A stretch of DNA of 64,000 nt, taken from positions 1 through 64,000 of the forward strand of contig NZ_VULR01000004.1 in assembly GCF_009696605.1 (NCBI RefSeq), in the 5' to 3' direction. Below, in pieces: positions 15,597-23,436 of the stretch. The notes under the pieces are model-generated. The model did not search any database. It was not told the origin of the DNA and saw only the letters and a program-made list of their open reading frames with translations. Source of the DNA: Anaerosalibacter bizertensis. Lineage in GTDB: Bacteria > Bacillota > Clostridia > Tissierellales > Sporanaerobacteraceae. The first letter of the stretch is position 1, and every line of letters starts with the position of its first letter. The position numbers and the translations under genes were made by a program.

Positions 15597-16649
15597 GTGG
15601 CTGAATCTTTAAAAAATAAAAATAGGAAGAAAAATACAAATAAAAGACTTATTATCTATTCTATCATAATTATTTTATGTTTAGTTACAATGAAAATTTT
15701 TTATGATAAAGCTTCAGGTCCAGTATCTCTTTATAATCCAAAAGATATAGATATAGAGATTCCTTCTGGAAGTTCCACAACTAAGATTGCAAATATTCTA
15801 AAAGAAAATGGTTTGATTAACAATAAGTTAGTTTTTAAATGTAAAGTTAAAATAGAAAAATTAGATGGAAAATTAAAGGCAGGTAATTATATATTTAGTA
15901 CAGGAATGAATCTTGATGAGATTTTGTCTAAGCTATCTTCAGGAGGAAAAGATGGAAATGTTGTAAAAGTTACTATACCAGAAGGTTTTGAATTAAAACA
16001 GATTGCATATAGATTAGATGAACTTGGATTGGTTGATGAAAAAAAGTTCTTAGAGGTATCCAAAGATATAAGTAAGTTTTCGGACAAGTATACTTTTTTA
16101 AATACAATACCTAAAGATTACAATTTAGAAGGATATCTATTTCCAGATACTTATGAAATAGATATAAATGCAAGTGAAGAAGAAATTATTGAGATAATGC
16201 TCTCAAGATTTGAGCAGTTTTATGAATCTGATTTAAAAAATAAAGCTGAAAAATCTGGTTTAGACTTAAATAAAATAATAACATTAGCTTCAATTGTAGA
16301 AAGAGAAGCTAGGGTCGATAAAGAACGTTCAATTATTGCGGGAGTGATTTATAATAGATTAAAGATTGATATGCCTCTTCAAGTAGATGCGACAGTTCAA
16401 TATGCTTTAGGAGAAAGAAAGGAACGATTGCTATATAAAGATTTGAAAATAGAATCACCTTATAATACCTATCTTCACAAAGGGTTACCTCCAGCTCCTA
16501 TAGCATCTCCAGGCGCCAAGTCTTTAATAGCTGCCGTAAATCCTTCAGATGTAGACTATTTATATTATGTATTAAAAAATGATGGTAGTGGTGAGCATAT
16601 TTTCACTAAGACCTATGAAGAACACCTGGAAGCTCAGTCAAAAAAATAA
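15597..16649 (+). CDS. mltG: Endolytic murein transglycosylase MltG
   Basis: A 350-residue YceG-like enzyme anchored by one N-terminal membrane helix. It cuts growing glycan strands during peptidoglycan synthesis. A LysM-like subdomain (IEIPSGSSTTKIANILKENG) precedes the YceG domain, with the catalytic glutamate in LASIVEREA and downstream PLQVDATVQYALG and GLPPAPIASPG motifs. GTG 15597 is chosen because AAGGTGGA lies six bases upstream and a consensus promoter ends too close to the alternative ATG 15567. It begins a block also seen as yrrL-yrrM-yrrN/O-udk in Bacillus. Confidence 0.93.
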   Translation: MAESLKNKNRKKNTNKRLIIYSIIIILCLVTMKIFYDKASGPVSLYNPKDIDIEIPSGSSTTKIANILKENGLINNKLVFKCKVKIEKLDGKLKAGNYIFSTGMNLDEILSKLSSGGKDGNVVKVTIPEGFELKQIAYRLDELGLVDEKKFLEVSKDISKFSDKYTFLNTIPKDYNLEGYLFPDTYEIDINASEEEIIEIMLSRFEQFYESDLKNKAEKSGLDLNKIITLASIVEREARVDKERSIIAGVIYNRLKIDMPLQVDATVQYALGERKERLLYKDLKIESPYNTYLHKGLPPAPIASPGAKSLIAAVNPSDVDYLYYVLKNDGSGEHIFTKTYEEHLEAQSKK

Positions 16650-16669
16650 AAAACGTATAAAATATTTAT

Positions 16670-16706
16670 GTAATACGTGGATGGTCAATTGCCACGTATT
16701 ACTTTT
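16670..16706 (+). terminator. Intrinsic terminator after mltG
   Basis: GTAATACGTGG and CCACGTATTAC form an 11-bp stem with an 11-base loop and a short T run. It may be partial, since trmR follows closely. Confidence 0.8.
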
Positions 16707-16728
16707 GTAAAAAGGGAAGTGTTATATA

Positions 16729-17385
16729 TTGGTAAATATAAACTATGATTATATTGAAAAATACATTAGGAGTATTTTGCCAGAGGGTTCTGGGAATTTA
16801 AATAGAATAAAAGATTATGCAAATAAAAATAATGTTCCTATTATATTTCCTGAGGTAGAACAATTTATTAGGGTTTTATTAAAAATAAGCAATGCTAAAA
16901 ATATTTTAGAAATTGGCTCTGCTATTGGATACTCATCGCTGGTAATGGCAGAGTCAACTCCTTCTAATGTTAGAATAACTACTATAGAAAAGAGAAAAGA
17001 CATGTATAAAATAGCCAAAGAAAATATAAATCAAAGTAAATATAAAGATAAGGTTAAAATTATAGAGGGAGATGCAAGGGATGTTATACCAGAATTAGAG
17101 GAGAAATATGATTTTATCTTTTTAGATGCGGCAAAAGGACATTATTTAGAGTTTTTTAATGATTGTACAAAAAAGCTAAATGACGAGGGAATTATAGTAT
17201 CTGATAATGTTCTATATAAAGGTATGATAGCTAGTGATGAATTGGTAATTAGAAGAAAAAAGACAATTGTAAAAAGAATGAGGAATTATTTAGAATATAT
17301 ATCTGATTTAGATGGGTATATAACTAGTGTTCTACCTTTAGGAGATGGTGTGTCTATAACATATAAAGAGGAGGGAGATAAGTGA
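16729..17385 (+). CDS. trmR: O-methyltransferase, probable tRNA 5-hydroxyuridine methyltransferase TrmR
   Basis: A 218-residue SAM-dependent O-methyltransferase. The SAM motif is ILEIGSAIGYSSLVMA, and the metal/catalytic segment is DFIFLDAAKGHY. In B. subtilis the orthologue YrrM (TrmR) methylates 5-hydroxyuridine at tRNA position 34 to 5-methoxyuridine. The assignment rests on family and on the directly coupled downstream TrhP gene, which would make the hydroxyuridine substrate. TTG 16729 is preceded by AAGGGAAGTG; the stop overlaps the next gene's GTG. Confidence 0.85.
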   Translation: MVNINYDYIEKYIRSILPEGSGNLNRIKDYANKNNVPIIFPEVEQFIRVLLKISNAKNILEIGSAIGYSSLVMAESTPSNVRITTIEKRKDMYKIAKENINQSKYKDKVKIIEGDARDVIPELEEKYDFIFLDAAKGHYLEFFNDCTKKLNDEGIIVSDNVLYKGMIASDELVIRRKKTIVKRMRNYLEYISDLDGYITSVLPLGDGVSITYKEEGDK

Positions 17386-18611
17386 ACAAACCAGAATTGT
17401 TAGCTCCAGCCGGAGATTTAGAAAAGTTGAAGATGGCTATAATATATGGGGCAGATGCTGTTTATATAGGTGGAGAAGAATTTGGACTTAGAAAGGCTTC
17501 CAAAAATTTTACCTTAGAAGATATAGAAAAAGGAATAGAATTTGCTCATGATAGAGATAGAAAAGTTTATGTTACTTTAAATATTATTCCACATAATGAA
17601 GATTTAGTAGGTCTTGATGAATATGTATTAGAGCTTGAGAAAATAGGTGTAGATGGTGTAATAGTAGCAGATCCTGGAGTTTTTTCTGTAATAAGAAGAG
17701 TAGCTCCCAATATGCCTATTCATTTAAGTACCCAAGCTAGTGCTACTAATTATGAAACCATTAAGTTTTGGTATGATTTAGGTATTAGAAGAATAGTTGT
17801 AGCAAGGGAATTATCTTTGGAGGAAATAAAAGAGATAAAAGAAAGCTTACCTGAAGATTTAGAAATAGAGGCTTTTGTTCATGGAGCAATGTGTATTTCT
17901 TATTCGGGAAGATGCTTACTTAGCAATTATATGGTTGGTAGAGATGCAAATAGAGGAGAATGTGCTCATCCTTGTAGGTGGAAATATTCTTTGATGGAAG
18001 AAAAGAGACCAGGGGAGTATTTTCCAATATATGAAAATGAAAAGGGAACATTTATATTTAATTCTAAGGATTTATGTATGATAGAAAATATACCTGAGTT
18101 AATTGAAGCTGGGGTATGTAGTTTTAAAATAGAAGGAAGGGTTAAAAGTCAATACTATGTAGCTACAGTAATAAGATCCTATAGAAAAGCTATAGATGAG
18201 TATTTTAGATTAAAAGAAGATTATGTATACAAAGAAGAATGGCTTGAAGAGATTAAAAAAGCTAGTTATAGAGATTTTACTACAGGATTTTATTTTAAAA
18301 AACCTACAGGAGAAGATCAGGTTTATGGAAGTAGTTCCTATATTAGAGAATATGATTTTGTTGGACTAGTTTTAGATTATGATGAGAAAACAGAAATAGC
18401 AACAATAGAACAGAGGAATAGAATGTTTGTAGGGGATGAAATAGAGGTTTTTGGTCCTAATAAAGAATTTTTTGTTCAAAAAATTGAAGACATGTGGAAT
18501 GAAAATGGTGAAGAAATAGATGTAGCACCTCATCCACAACAAATCATAAAGATGAAGATGAAAAAGCCTGTTGAAAACTGGGATATTATTAGGAGAGCTA
18601 GAAAGGATTGA
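17382..18611 (+). CDS. trhP: U32-family protein, probable tRNA hydroxylase TrhP
   Basis: A 409-residue peptidase-U32 family protein. It begins PELLAPAGDLEKLKMAI, and shows the U32 signature VHGAMCISYSGRCLLSNYMVG, conserved cysteines in CAHPCRW, and FKIEGRVKS. U32 proteins of this branch (TrhP/YegQ) make 5-hydroxyuridine at tRNA wobble position 34 using prephenate and an Fe-S cluster; they are not peptidases. Bacillus has two adjacent subunits; here a single longer protein is present. GTG 17382 overlaps the trmR stop by four bases. Confidence 0.88.
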   Translation: MNKPELLAPAGDLEKLKMAIIYGADAVYIGGEEFGLRKASKNFTLEDIEKGIEFAHDRDRKVYVTLNIIPHNEDLVGLDEYVLELEKIGVDGVIVADPGVFSVIRRVAPNMPIHLSTQASATNYETIKFWYDLGIRRIVVARELSLEEIKEIKESLPEDLEIEAFVHGAMCISYSGRCLLSNYMVGRDANRGECAHPCRWKYSLMEEKRPGEYFPIYENEKGTFIFNSKDLCMIENIPELIEAGVCSFKIEGRVKSQYYVATVIRSYRKAIDEYFRLKEDYVYKEEWLEEIKKASYRDFTTGFYFKKPTGEDQVYGSSSYIREYDFVGLVLDYDEKTEIATIEQRNRMFVGDEIEVFGPNKEFFVQKIEDMWNENGEEIDVAPHPQQIIKMKMKKPVENWDIIRRARKD

Positions 18612-18616
18612 TTTAA

Positions 18617-19240
18617 TTGAAGAAGCCTATACTTATAGGAATTACTGGTGGTACTGGATCTGGAAAAAGTACAGTGGCAAAAGAGATTTATAGTTCTATT
18701 AAAGAAACAAATGTAACAATAATTCAACAAGATTCTTACTATAGAGATCAAAGTAATTTAACTTTTGAAGAAAGAAAAAAGACTAATTATGATCACCCTT
18801 TTGCTTTTGATAATGAGTTACTAATTGAACATTTAAATAAATTATTAGAAGGTTTGCCTGTAGAAAAGCCAATTTATGATTTTGAAAAACATAATAGAAA
18901 AAAAGAAACTATAACAGTTTGGCCAAGAGAAATTATTATTTTAGAGGGTTTATTAATATTAAATGATGAAAGAATTAGAGAACTATTAGATATTAAAATA
19001 TTTGTAGATACTGATTCAGATGTTAGAGTTATTAGACGTATAAATAGGGATATTAAAGAAAGAGGCAGAAGCTTAGATTCAGTTATAGAACAATATATGA
19101 GTACGGTGAGACCAGCTCATATACAGTTTGTAGAACCAAGTAAGAAACATGCTGACATTATTATTCCAGAAGGTGGATATAATAAAGTAGCTATTGATAT
19201 AATGGTTACAAAAATTAAATCAATTATAGATGATAAATAA
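18617..19240 (+). CDS. udk: Uridine kinase
   Basis: A cytoplasmic enzyme of 207 residues that phosphorylates uridine and cytidine in pyrimidine salvage. The P-loop is [14 protein letters not shown], and the substrate-binding region is [11 protein letters not shown], followed by [12 protein letters not shown]. The TTG start at 18617 lies five bases after the trhP stop, so the three genes form one transcription unit. It is followed by a long hairpin. Confidence 0.95.
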   Translation: MKKPILIGITGGTGSGKSTVAKEIYSSIKETNVTIIQQDSYYRDQSNLTFEERKKTNYDHPFAFDNELLIEHLNKLLEGLPVEKPIYDFEKHNRKKETITVWPREIIILEGLLILNDERIRELLDIKIFVDTDSDVRVIRRINRDIKERGRSLDSVIEQYMSTVRPAHIQFVEPSKKHADIIIPEGGYNKVAIDIMVTKIKSIIDDK

Positions 19241-19245
19241 TAAAT

Positions 19246-19299
19246 ACCTCCATTACAAATTGGTAATACTATTACTAATGAAAGTAATGGAGGTTTTTT
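19246..19299 (+). promoter_or_regulatory. Terminator-like hairpin that buries the PBP ribosome site
   Basis: ACCTCCATTAC (19246-19256) pairs perfectly with GTAATGGAGGT (19284-19294). Inside it, ATTGGTAAT and ATTACTAAT add nine pairs (one G-T) around an ACT loop. The 3' arm contains GGAGG, the ribosome site of the next gene, and six T lead into the ATG at 19300. The element can therefore act as a terminator of udk and as a structure blocking translation of the PBP. Confidence 0.85.
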
Positions 19300-20943
19300 A
19301 TGGGAAAGTATAGTAAAAATATTACTCATAATAGAATTTTTAAATCGGCATTTTTTATTTTTTTAATATTTATGCTTTTGCTATCTAGATTATATTGGAT
19401 TCAGATAATTAAAAGTAAAGAGTATAAATTAGCAGCTCTAAAACAGAGGGGAAAAGAAATGGGGATATATCCCTCTCGTGGAACTATTTATGATAGGAAT
19501 TTAATTCCTTTAACTAATAGAGACAAAGTTCCAACCCTATTTTTTGTAAAGGATTATGTTTTGGAGAATGAAGAAGCTATGGATTTTATGAAGGATGTAA
19601 GTAAGAAAAGTAATAATGTAAAAAAAGATAATAGTAAGATAGGTGAAATAGAATTAAATAGATCATTAGAAAATGAAATATTACCAAAAGGCATTTTTTT
19701 TGCAGAAAAGACTTTAAGATATAATCAAAAAAATCTTTTATCTCATGTTATTGGTTATACTAAAAAAACTGAGAATAAGGGAGAAAGTGGAATAGAAAAG
19801 ACATTTGATGATGTGTTGAAAAAAGAAAATATAGGTTCTATTTACTTTGAAATTGATAATAAAAACAATCCTATATTAGGTGGAGGTTATGCTTTAGTAG
19901 ACAATGAAAAAGCAAAGCGTCCTAGCAATGTACAGCTAACAATAGATTACCATATTCAAAAAATTGTAGAAAAAGCTATGGACGAAGAAGGAAGAAAAGG
20001 CTCAGTTATAGTTTCAGATGTAGAAAGTGGAGATATAGTGGCAATGGCTAGCCGTCCTAATTTTAATCAAGAAGAGGTTGATGATTTTTTAAATAGAGGA
20101 GATATGGAATTATATAATAAGGGAGTTCAAGTTTCTTATCCTCCAGGCTCATTGTTTAAAATAGTAGTTCTTCTTGCTGCATTAGAAGAAGATCCTAGTA
20201 TAATTAATGAGAACTTTTATTGTAATGGTTTTGAAGAAATAAATGATGTAATAATTAAATGTAATAAAGATGAAGGCCATGGCAAACTTTCAATGAAAGA
20301 AGCTTTTGCTAAATCGTGTAATTCTACCTTTATTCAATTAGGAGAAAGAGTTGGTAGTGAAAAAATAATAGATATGGCTAGGAGGTTAGGCTATGGCGAA
20401 AAGATAAATATTGGGCTTATGGAAGAAGTGAAGGGAAATTTACCTGAAGGTGAAGAGATTAAAGGACCTTCAATTGGTAATATATCCATTGGTCAAGGAA
20501 GTGTAGAAGTAACCCCTCTTCAGGTGACTAATATGATGATGATACTTGCTAATGAAGGAATACAGAAGGATTTATCTATAATTAAAGGAATAGTAACAGA
20601 TAATGGAAATATGATGAAAAAGTTTAATAGAGAAAAAGATGAAAAAATATTACCTAAAAAACATTGTGAAATTGTAAATGAATATATGAATGAAGTTACA
20701 ATAAGCGGAACAGCTAGAACAATTAATCTAGAAGATATAGGAGGAGCAGTTGGAAAAACAGGCTCTGCTCAGGCAGTATTAAATGGTAGGAATGCTGTAC
20801 ATGGCTGGTTTGCAGGATATTTTCCTAGGAAAAATCCTAAGTATGTTATAACAGTTTTTGTAGAGGACAATTATTCTGGCTCAAAAGATGCATTGCCAAT
20901 ATTTGAGAAGGTTTCAAGAGAAATATATGAGAAAAACAGATAG
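19300..20943 (+). CDS. Class B penicillin-binding protein (transpeptidase)
   Basis: A 547-residue membrane-anchored transpeptidase that cross-links peptidoglycan. One N-terminal membrane helix (FFIFLIFMLLLSRLYWIQII) is followed by a dimerisation domain (GIYPSRGTIYDRNLIPL) and a transpeptidase domain with SLFK (active serine), SCN and KTGSAQ motifs. It is the counterpart of B. subtilis yrrR/pbpI, which lies downstream of udk; a cell-division (FtsI/SpoVD) role cannot be excluded. Its ribosome site lies in the 3' arm of a 20-bp hairpin ending at the start codon. Confidence 0.88.
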   Translation: MGKYSKNITHNRIFKSAFFIFLIFMLLLSRLYWIQIIKSKEYKLAALKQRGKEMGIYPSRGTIYDRNLIPLTNRDKVPTLFFVKDYVLENEEAMDFMKDVSKKSNNVKKDNSKIGEIELNRSLENEILPKGIFFAEKTLRYNQKNLLSHVIGYTKKTENKGESGIEKTFDDVLKKENIGSIYFEIDNKNNPILGGGYALVDNEKAKRPSNVQLTIDYHIQKIVEKAMDEEGRKGSVIVSDVESGDIVAMASRPNFNQEEVDDFLNRGDMELYNKGVQVSYPPGSLFKIVVLLAALEEDPSIINENFYCNGFEEINDVIIKCNKDEGHGKLSMKEAFAKSCNSTFIQLGERVGSEKIIDMARRLGYGEKINIGLMEEVKGNLPEGEEIKGPSIGNISIGQGSVEVTPLQVTNMMMILANEGIQKDLSIIKGIVTDNGNMMKKFNREKDEKILPKKHCEIVNEYMNEVTISGTARTINLEDIGGAVGKTGSAQAVLNGRNAVHGWFAGYFPRKNPKYVITVFVEDNYSGSKDALPIFEKVSREIYEKNR

Positions 20944-20947
20944 GACT

Positions 20948-21002
20948 TGCACCTTAATCATACTTTCTTCATATACTTTAATATGGGGAGAGTGGAGGTG
21001 CA
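20948..21002 (+). other. Inverted repeat covering the sigK ribosome site
   Basis: TGCACCT at 20948-20954 is complementary to AGGTGCA at 20996-21002, which contains the Shine-Dalgarno of sigK (GGAGGTG). The loop is 41 bases, so the pairing is possible but much weaker than the hairpin before the PBP gene. Confidence 0.35.
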
Positions 21003-21005
21003 TTT

Positions 21006-21698
21006 ATGACTCTATTGTTTTCTTTTAGAGGGTTTTTTAAACCCTTTTTAATGTTTATGGGATATATTTCAAATACTAATTCCTTTCCAAAGCCGTTAAC
21101 TAGAGAAGAAGAACAGAAATATTTAAAACTATGTGAACAAGGTGATGAGGAAGCAAGGAATATATTAATAGAGAGAAACTTAAGGCTTGTTGCCCATATA
21201 GTCAAAAAATATTCTAACACTGGAAAAGATACAGATGATCTCATATCGATTGGAACTATAGGACTTATAAAAGCTATATCTACCTATGATAGAAAGAAAG
21301 GTACTAGATTGGCAACCTATGCAGCTAGGTGTATAGATAATGAGATATTGATGACCATTAGATCTGATAAAAAAGTTAAATCTGAAGTTTCACTTCAAGA
21401 ACCAATAGGCATAGATAAAGAAGGTAATGAAATATCCCTAATAGATATATTGGGGACTGATATTGATGAAGTAATAAATGAAGTAGATTTAAAATTGCAA
21501 ATCAATAAATTATATAGAAAAATCAATAAAGTACTGAAAGAAAGAGAAAAAACTATTATTGAATTAAGATATGGCTTAGCTGATGGGGTATGTAAAACTC
21601 AGCGAGAAATAGCTGGTATGTTGGGTATTTCTCGTTCATATGTGTCTAGAATTGAAAAAAGGGCTATTAAAAAATTGAATAAGGCTTTAGATAGTTAA
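21006..21698 (+). CDS. sigK: Sporulation sigma factor SigK (pro-sigma-K), uninterrupted
   Basis: A 230-residue sigma-70 factor for late mother-cell transcription during sporulation. The hydrophobic N-terminal stretch of about 20-25 residues (FFKPFLMFMGYI) matches the pro-sequence removed by SpoIVFB in other species. Region 2 shows NLRLVAHIVKKY and DLISIGTIGLIKA, and region 4 shows TQREIAGMLGISRSYVSRIEKRA. The gene is complete, with no skin-type insertion. ATG 21006 follows GGAGGTG. Confidence 0.93.
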   Translation: MTLLFSFRGFFKPFLMFMGYISNTNSFPKPLTREEEQKYLKLCEQGDEEARNILIERNLRLVAHIVKKYSNTGKDTDDLISIGTIGLIKAISTYDRKKGTRLATYAARCIDNEILMTIRSDKKVKSEVSLQEPIGIDKEGNEISLIDILGTDIDEVINEVDLKLQINKLYRKINKVLKEREKTIIELRYGLADGVCKTQREIAGMLGISRSYVSRIEKRAIKKLNKALDS

Positions 21699-21730
21699 TA
21701 ATTAAACTTTATGAAGCTATTTAAAACATA

Positions 21731-21759
21731 AATAAAAAATCGGGATTATAAATCCCGAT
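21731..21759 (-). terminator. Terminator between sigK and the lipoprotein gene
   Basis: ATCGGGATT and AATCCCGAT form a 9-bp stem with an ATA loop. On the - strand it is followed by a T-rich run, so it mainly ends the lipoprotein transcript. The + strand side lacks a clear T run. Confidence 0.8.
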
Positions 21760-21768
21760 CTTATGTTA

Positions 21769-22371
21769 TTACATATTAGGAGTAATCCTTCTTAATATTT
21801 CTTGAATTTCTTTTGAAAAACCAGAAATAGGTTTTCCGTTACGTATATCTCTAGCCATATTACTTAATCTTTGATATAAATCTGGATCCGCCGTAACACT
21901 TACGTTATCAATTTTATCATCTGTATCTTTTACTATTTTTCTTACCTTTCCTTTTAAATCATCAGTTATGTTACCTTCTAGATTATTTTTCATATCAATG
22001 CCAACTATAGCAGTATCTCCAGATATTACAACAGTAGCACTATTTACATCATTTAAATTAGCAACTTTTCTAGCTATATTTTCTGCTCGATCAGATAGAT
22101 TTCTGTCAACATTATTAGTCATATCCCTAGTATCATTTGTTCTCGTATTATCTGTTGCATTTCTTCTAACATCTTCTCCTACATTATTATTGTCATTAGG
22201 ATTGCTGTTCAAATCAGTATCCGTTCTGTCTATATTATCCCTTGTATCTGTGCCTACTCTATTTTCCACCCTGTTATTTTTAACATTGGGTTTTTGAGGC
22301 TGACAACCAGTTGCTAATAAAACAAATCCTAATGACAAAATTAAGAACATAAAAAATTTGTTATTTTTCAA
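21769..22371 (-). CDS. YhcN/YlaJ-family sporulation lipoprotein
   Basis: The only minus-strand gene. The 200-residue product has a lipoprotein signal ending in LLATGC, a linker very rich in Asn, Asp, Arg and Thr, and a C-terminal YhcN/YlaJ domain (VNSATVVISGDTAIVGIDM, then VSVTADPDLYQRLSNMARDI). Family members are forespore or spore-coat-associated lipoproteins involved in germination or coat. The start is taken as TTG 22371 because GGGAGG lies eight bases upstream; the in-frame GTG at 22380 overlaps that ribosome site. Confidence 0.85.
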   Translation of the reverse strand: MKNNKFFMFLILSLGFVLLATGCQPQKPNVKNNRVENRVGTDTRDNIDRTDTDLNSNPNDNNNVGEDVRRNATDNTRTNDTRDMTNNVDRNLSDRAENIARKVANLNDVNSATVVISGDTAIVGIDMKNNLEGNITDDLKGKVRKIVKDTDDKIDNVSVTADPDLYQRLSNMARDIRNGKPISGFSKEIQEILRRITPNM

Positions 22372-22490
22372 AATTTTCACCTCCCATAATTATTGTGTCA
22401 TATTATTTTTTTTTTATTAAGGGATTTTATTTATTAATTGCATTAAATAGGAAACCGGTTATCATAACAAATATTATCATAATAGATATA

Positions 22491-22519
22491 TTTAAAATAT
22501 AAGAACAAAATGGTATAAT
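22491..22519 (+). promoter_or_regulatory. Promoter of the aroE-pilus operon
   Basis: TTTAAA, 17-nt spacer, then TGG-TATAAT with the -10 box at 22514-22519, about 35 bases before aroE. The -35 box is weak but the -10 is consensus with an extended TG. No other promoter was recognised within the pilus genes, so this may drive all of them. Confidence 0.6.
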
Positions 22520-22553
22520 ATACATATGTAACTAATTTAAGGAGATGAAAAAA

Positions 22554-23405
22554 TTGACAAAAGATTGGAATACAAATATATATTGTTTAATAGGAGATCC
22601 TGTTAAGAAAAGCTTATCTCCCAAAATTCATAATTATATTTTTGAGGCAAACAATATTAACTCAGTATATGTCTGTTTCAATATAAATGCAAAAGATTTA
22701 AAAAGTACTTTAGATAGTTTTAAAATTTTAGGAATTGAAGGATTTAATGTAACTGTTCCACATAAAATTAAGATAATGAACTATCTAGATGAAATTGATG
22801 ATGAAGCTAGATATTTAGGGGCTGTAAATACTGTTAAGAATGTTGAAGGACGTTTTATAGGCTATAATACGGATGGATTAGGATTTATAAAATCTCTAGA
22901 AGATAGAAATATAGATATAATAAATAAAGATATTTTGATATTAGGCGCTGGTGGAGCAAGTCACGCTATTTCAACTAAATTAGCTTTAGAAGGTGTAAAT
23001 AAAATAATAATACTTAATAGAACTTTGAGTAAAGGAAAAAAACTTGCATCTGAAATTCATGAGAAATTTGATAATGTAAAATTAGAATGTGATACTTTAG
23101 ACAATTTTTATAAATATTTGGATATAGATATGATTGTAAATTGTACAACTATAGGAATGTATCCAGATATAGATTCATCTCCTGTAGATTTGTCAATGTT
23201 TAATAATGATATAATAGTTTATGATATAGTATACAAGCCTATAAAAACTAAGTTATTACATATGGCAGAAAGAATGGGAATGGAGACAATAGAAGGTATA
23301 GATATGTTAATAAACCAAGGCTTATTAAGCCAAAAGATTTGGTTTAATTATGAAATAGATAATCTTTTTAAAGACGTTGATGAGCTAAAAAAACTTTTAA
23401 TCTGA
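22554..23405 (+). CDS. aroE: Shikimate dehydrogenase
   Basis: A 283-residue NADP-dependent enzyme that reduces 3-dehydroshikimate to shikimate in aromatic amino-acid synthesis. The shikimate site is GDPVKKSLSPKIHN and FNVTVPHKIK (catalytic lysine), and the nucleotide site is ILGAGGASHAIS. TTG 22554 is preferred: AAGGAG ends directly against the in-frame ATG 22545, leaving no room for initiation there, but is nine bases from the TTG. It heads an operon that continues with type IV pilus genes, a functional mismatch. Confidence 0.93.
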   Translation: MTKDWNTNIYCLIGDPVKKSLSPKIHNYIFEANNINSVYVCFNINAKDLKSTLDSFKILGIEGFNVTVPHKIKIMNYLDEIDDEARYLGAVNTVKNVEGRFIGYNTDGLGFIKSLEDRNIDIINKDILILGAGGASHAISTKLALEGVNKIIILNRTLSKGKKLASEIHEKFDNVKLECDTLDNFYKYLDIDMIVNCTTIGMYPDIDSSPVDLSMFNNDIIVYDIVYKPIKTKLLHMAERMGMETIEGIDMLINQGLLSQKIWFNYEIDNLFKDVDELKKLLI

Positions 23406-23436
23406 TATTAATATTTTAAAATGAAGGGTGAATTTT

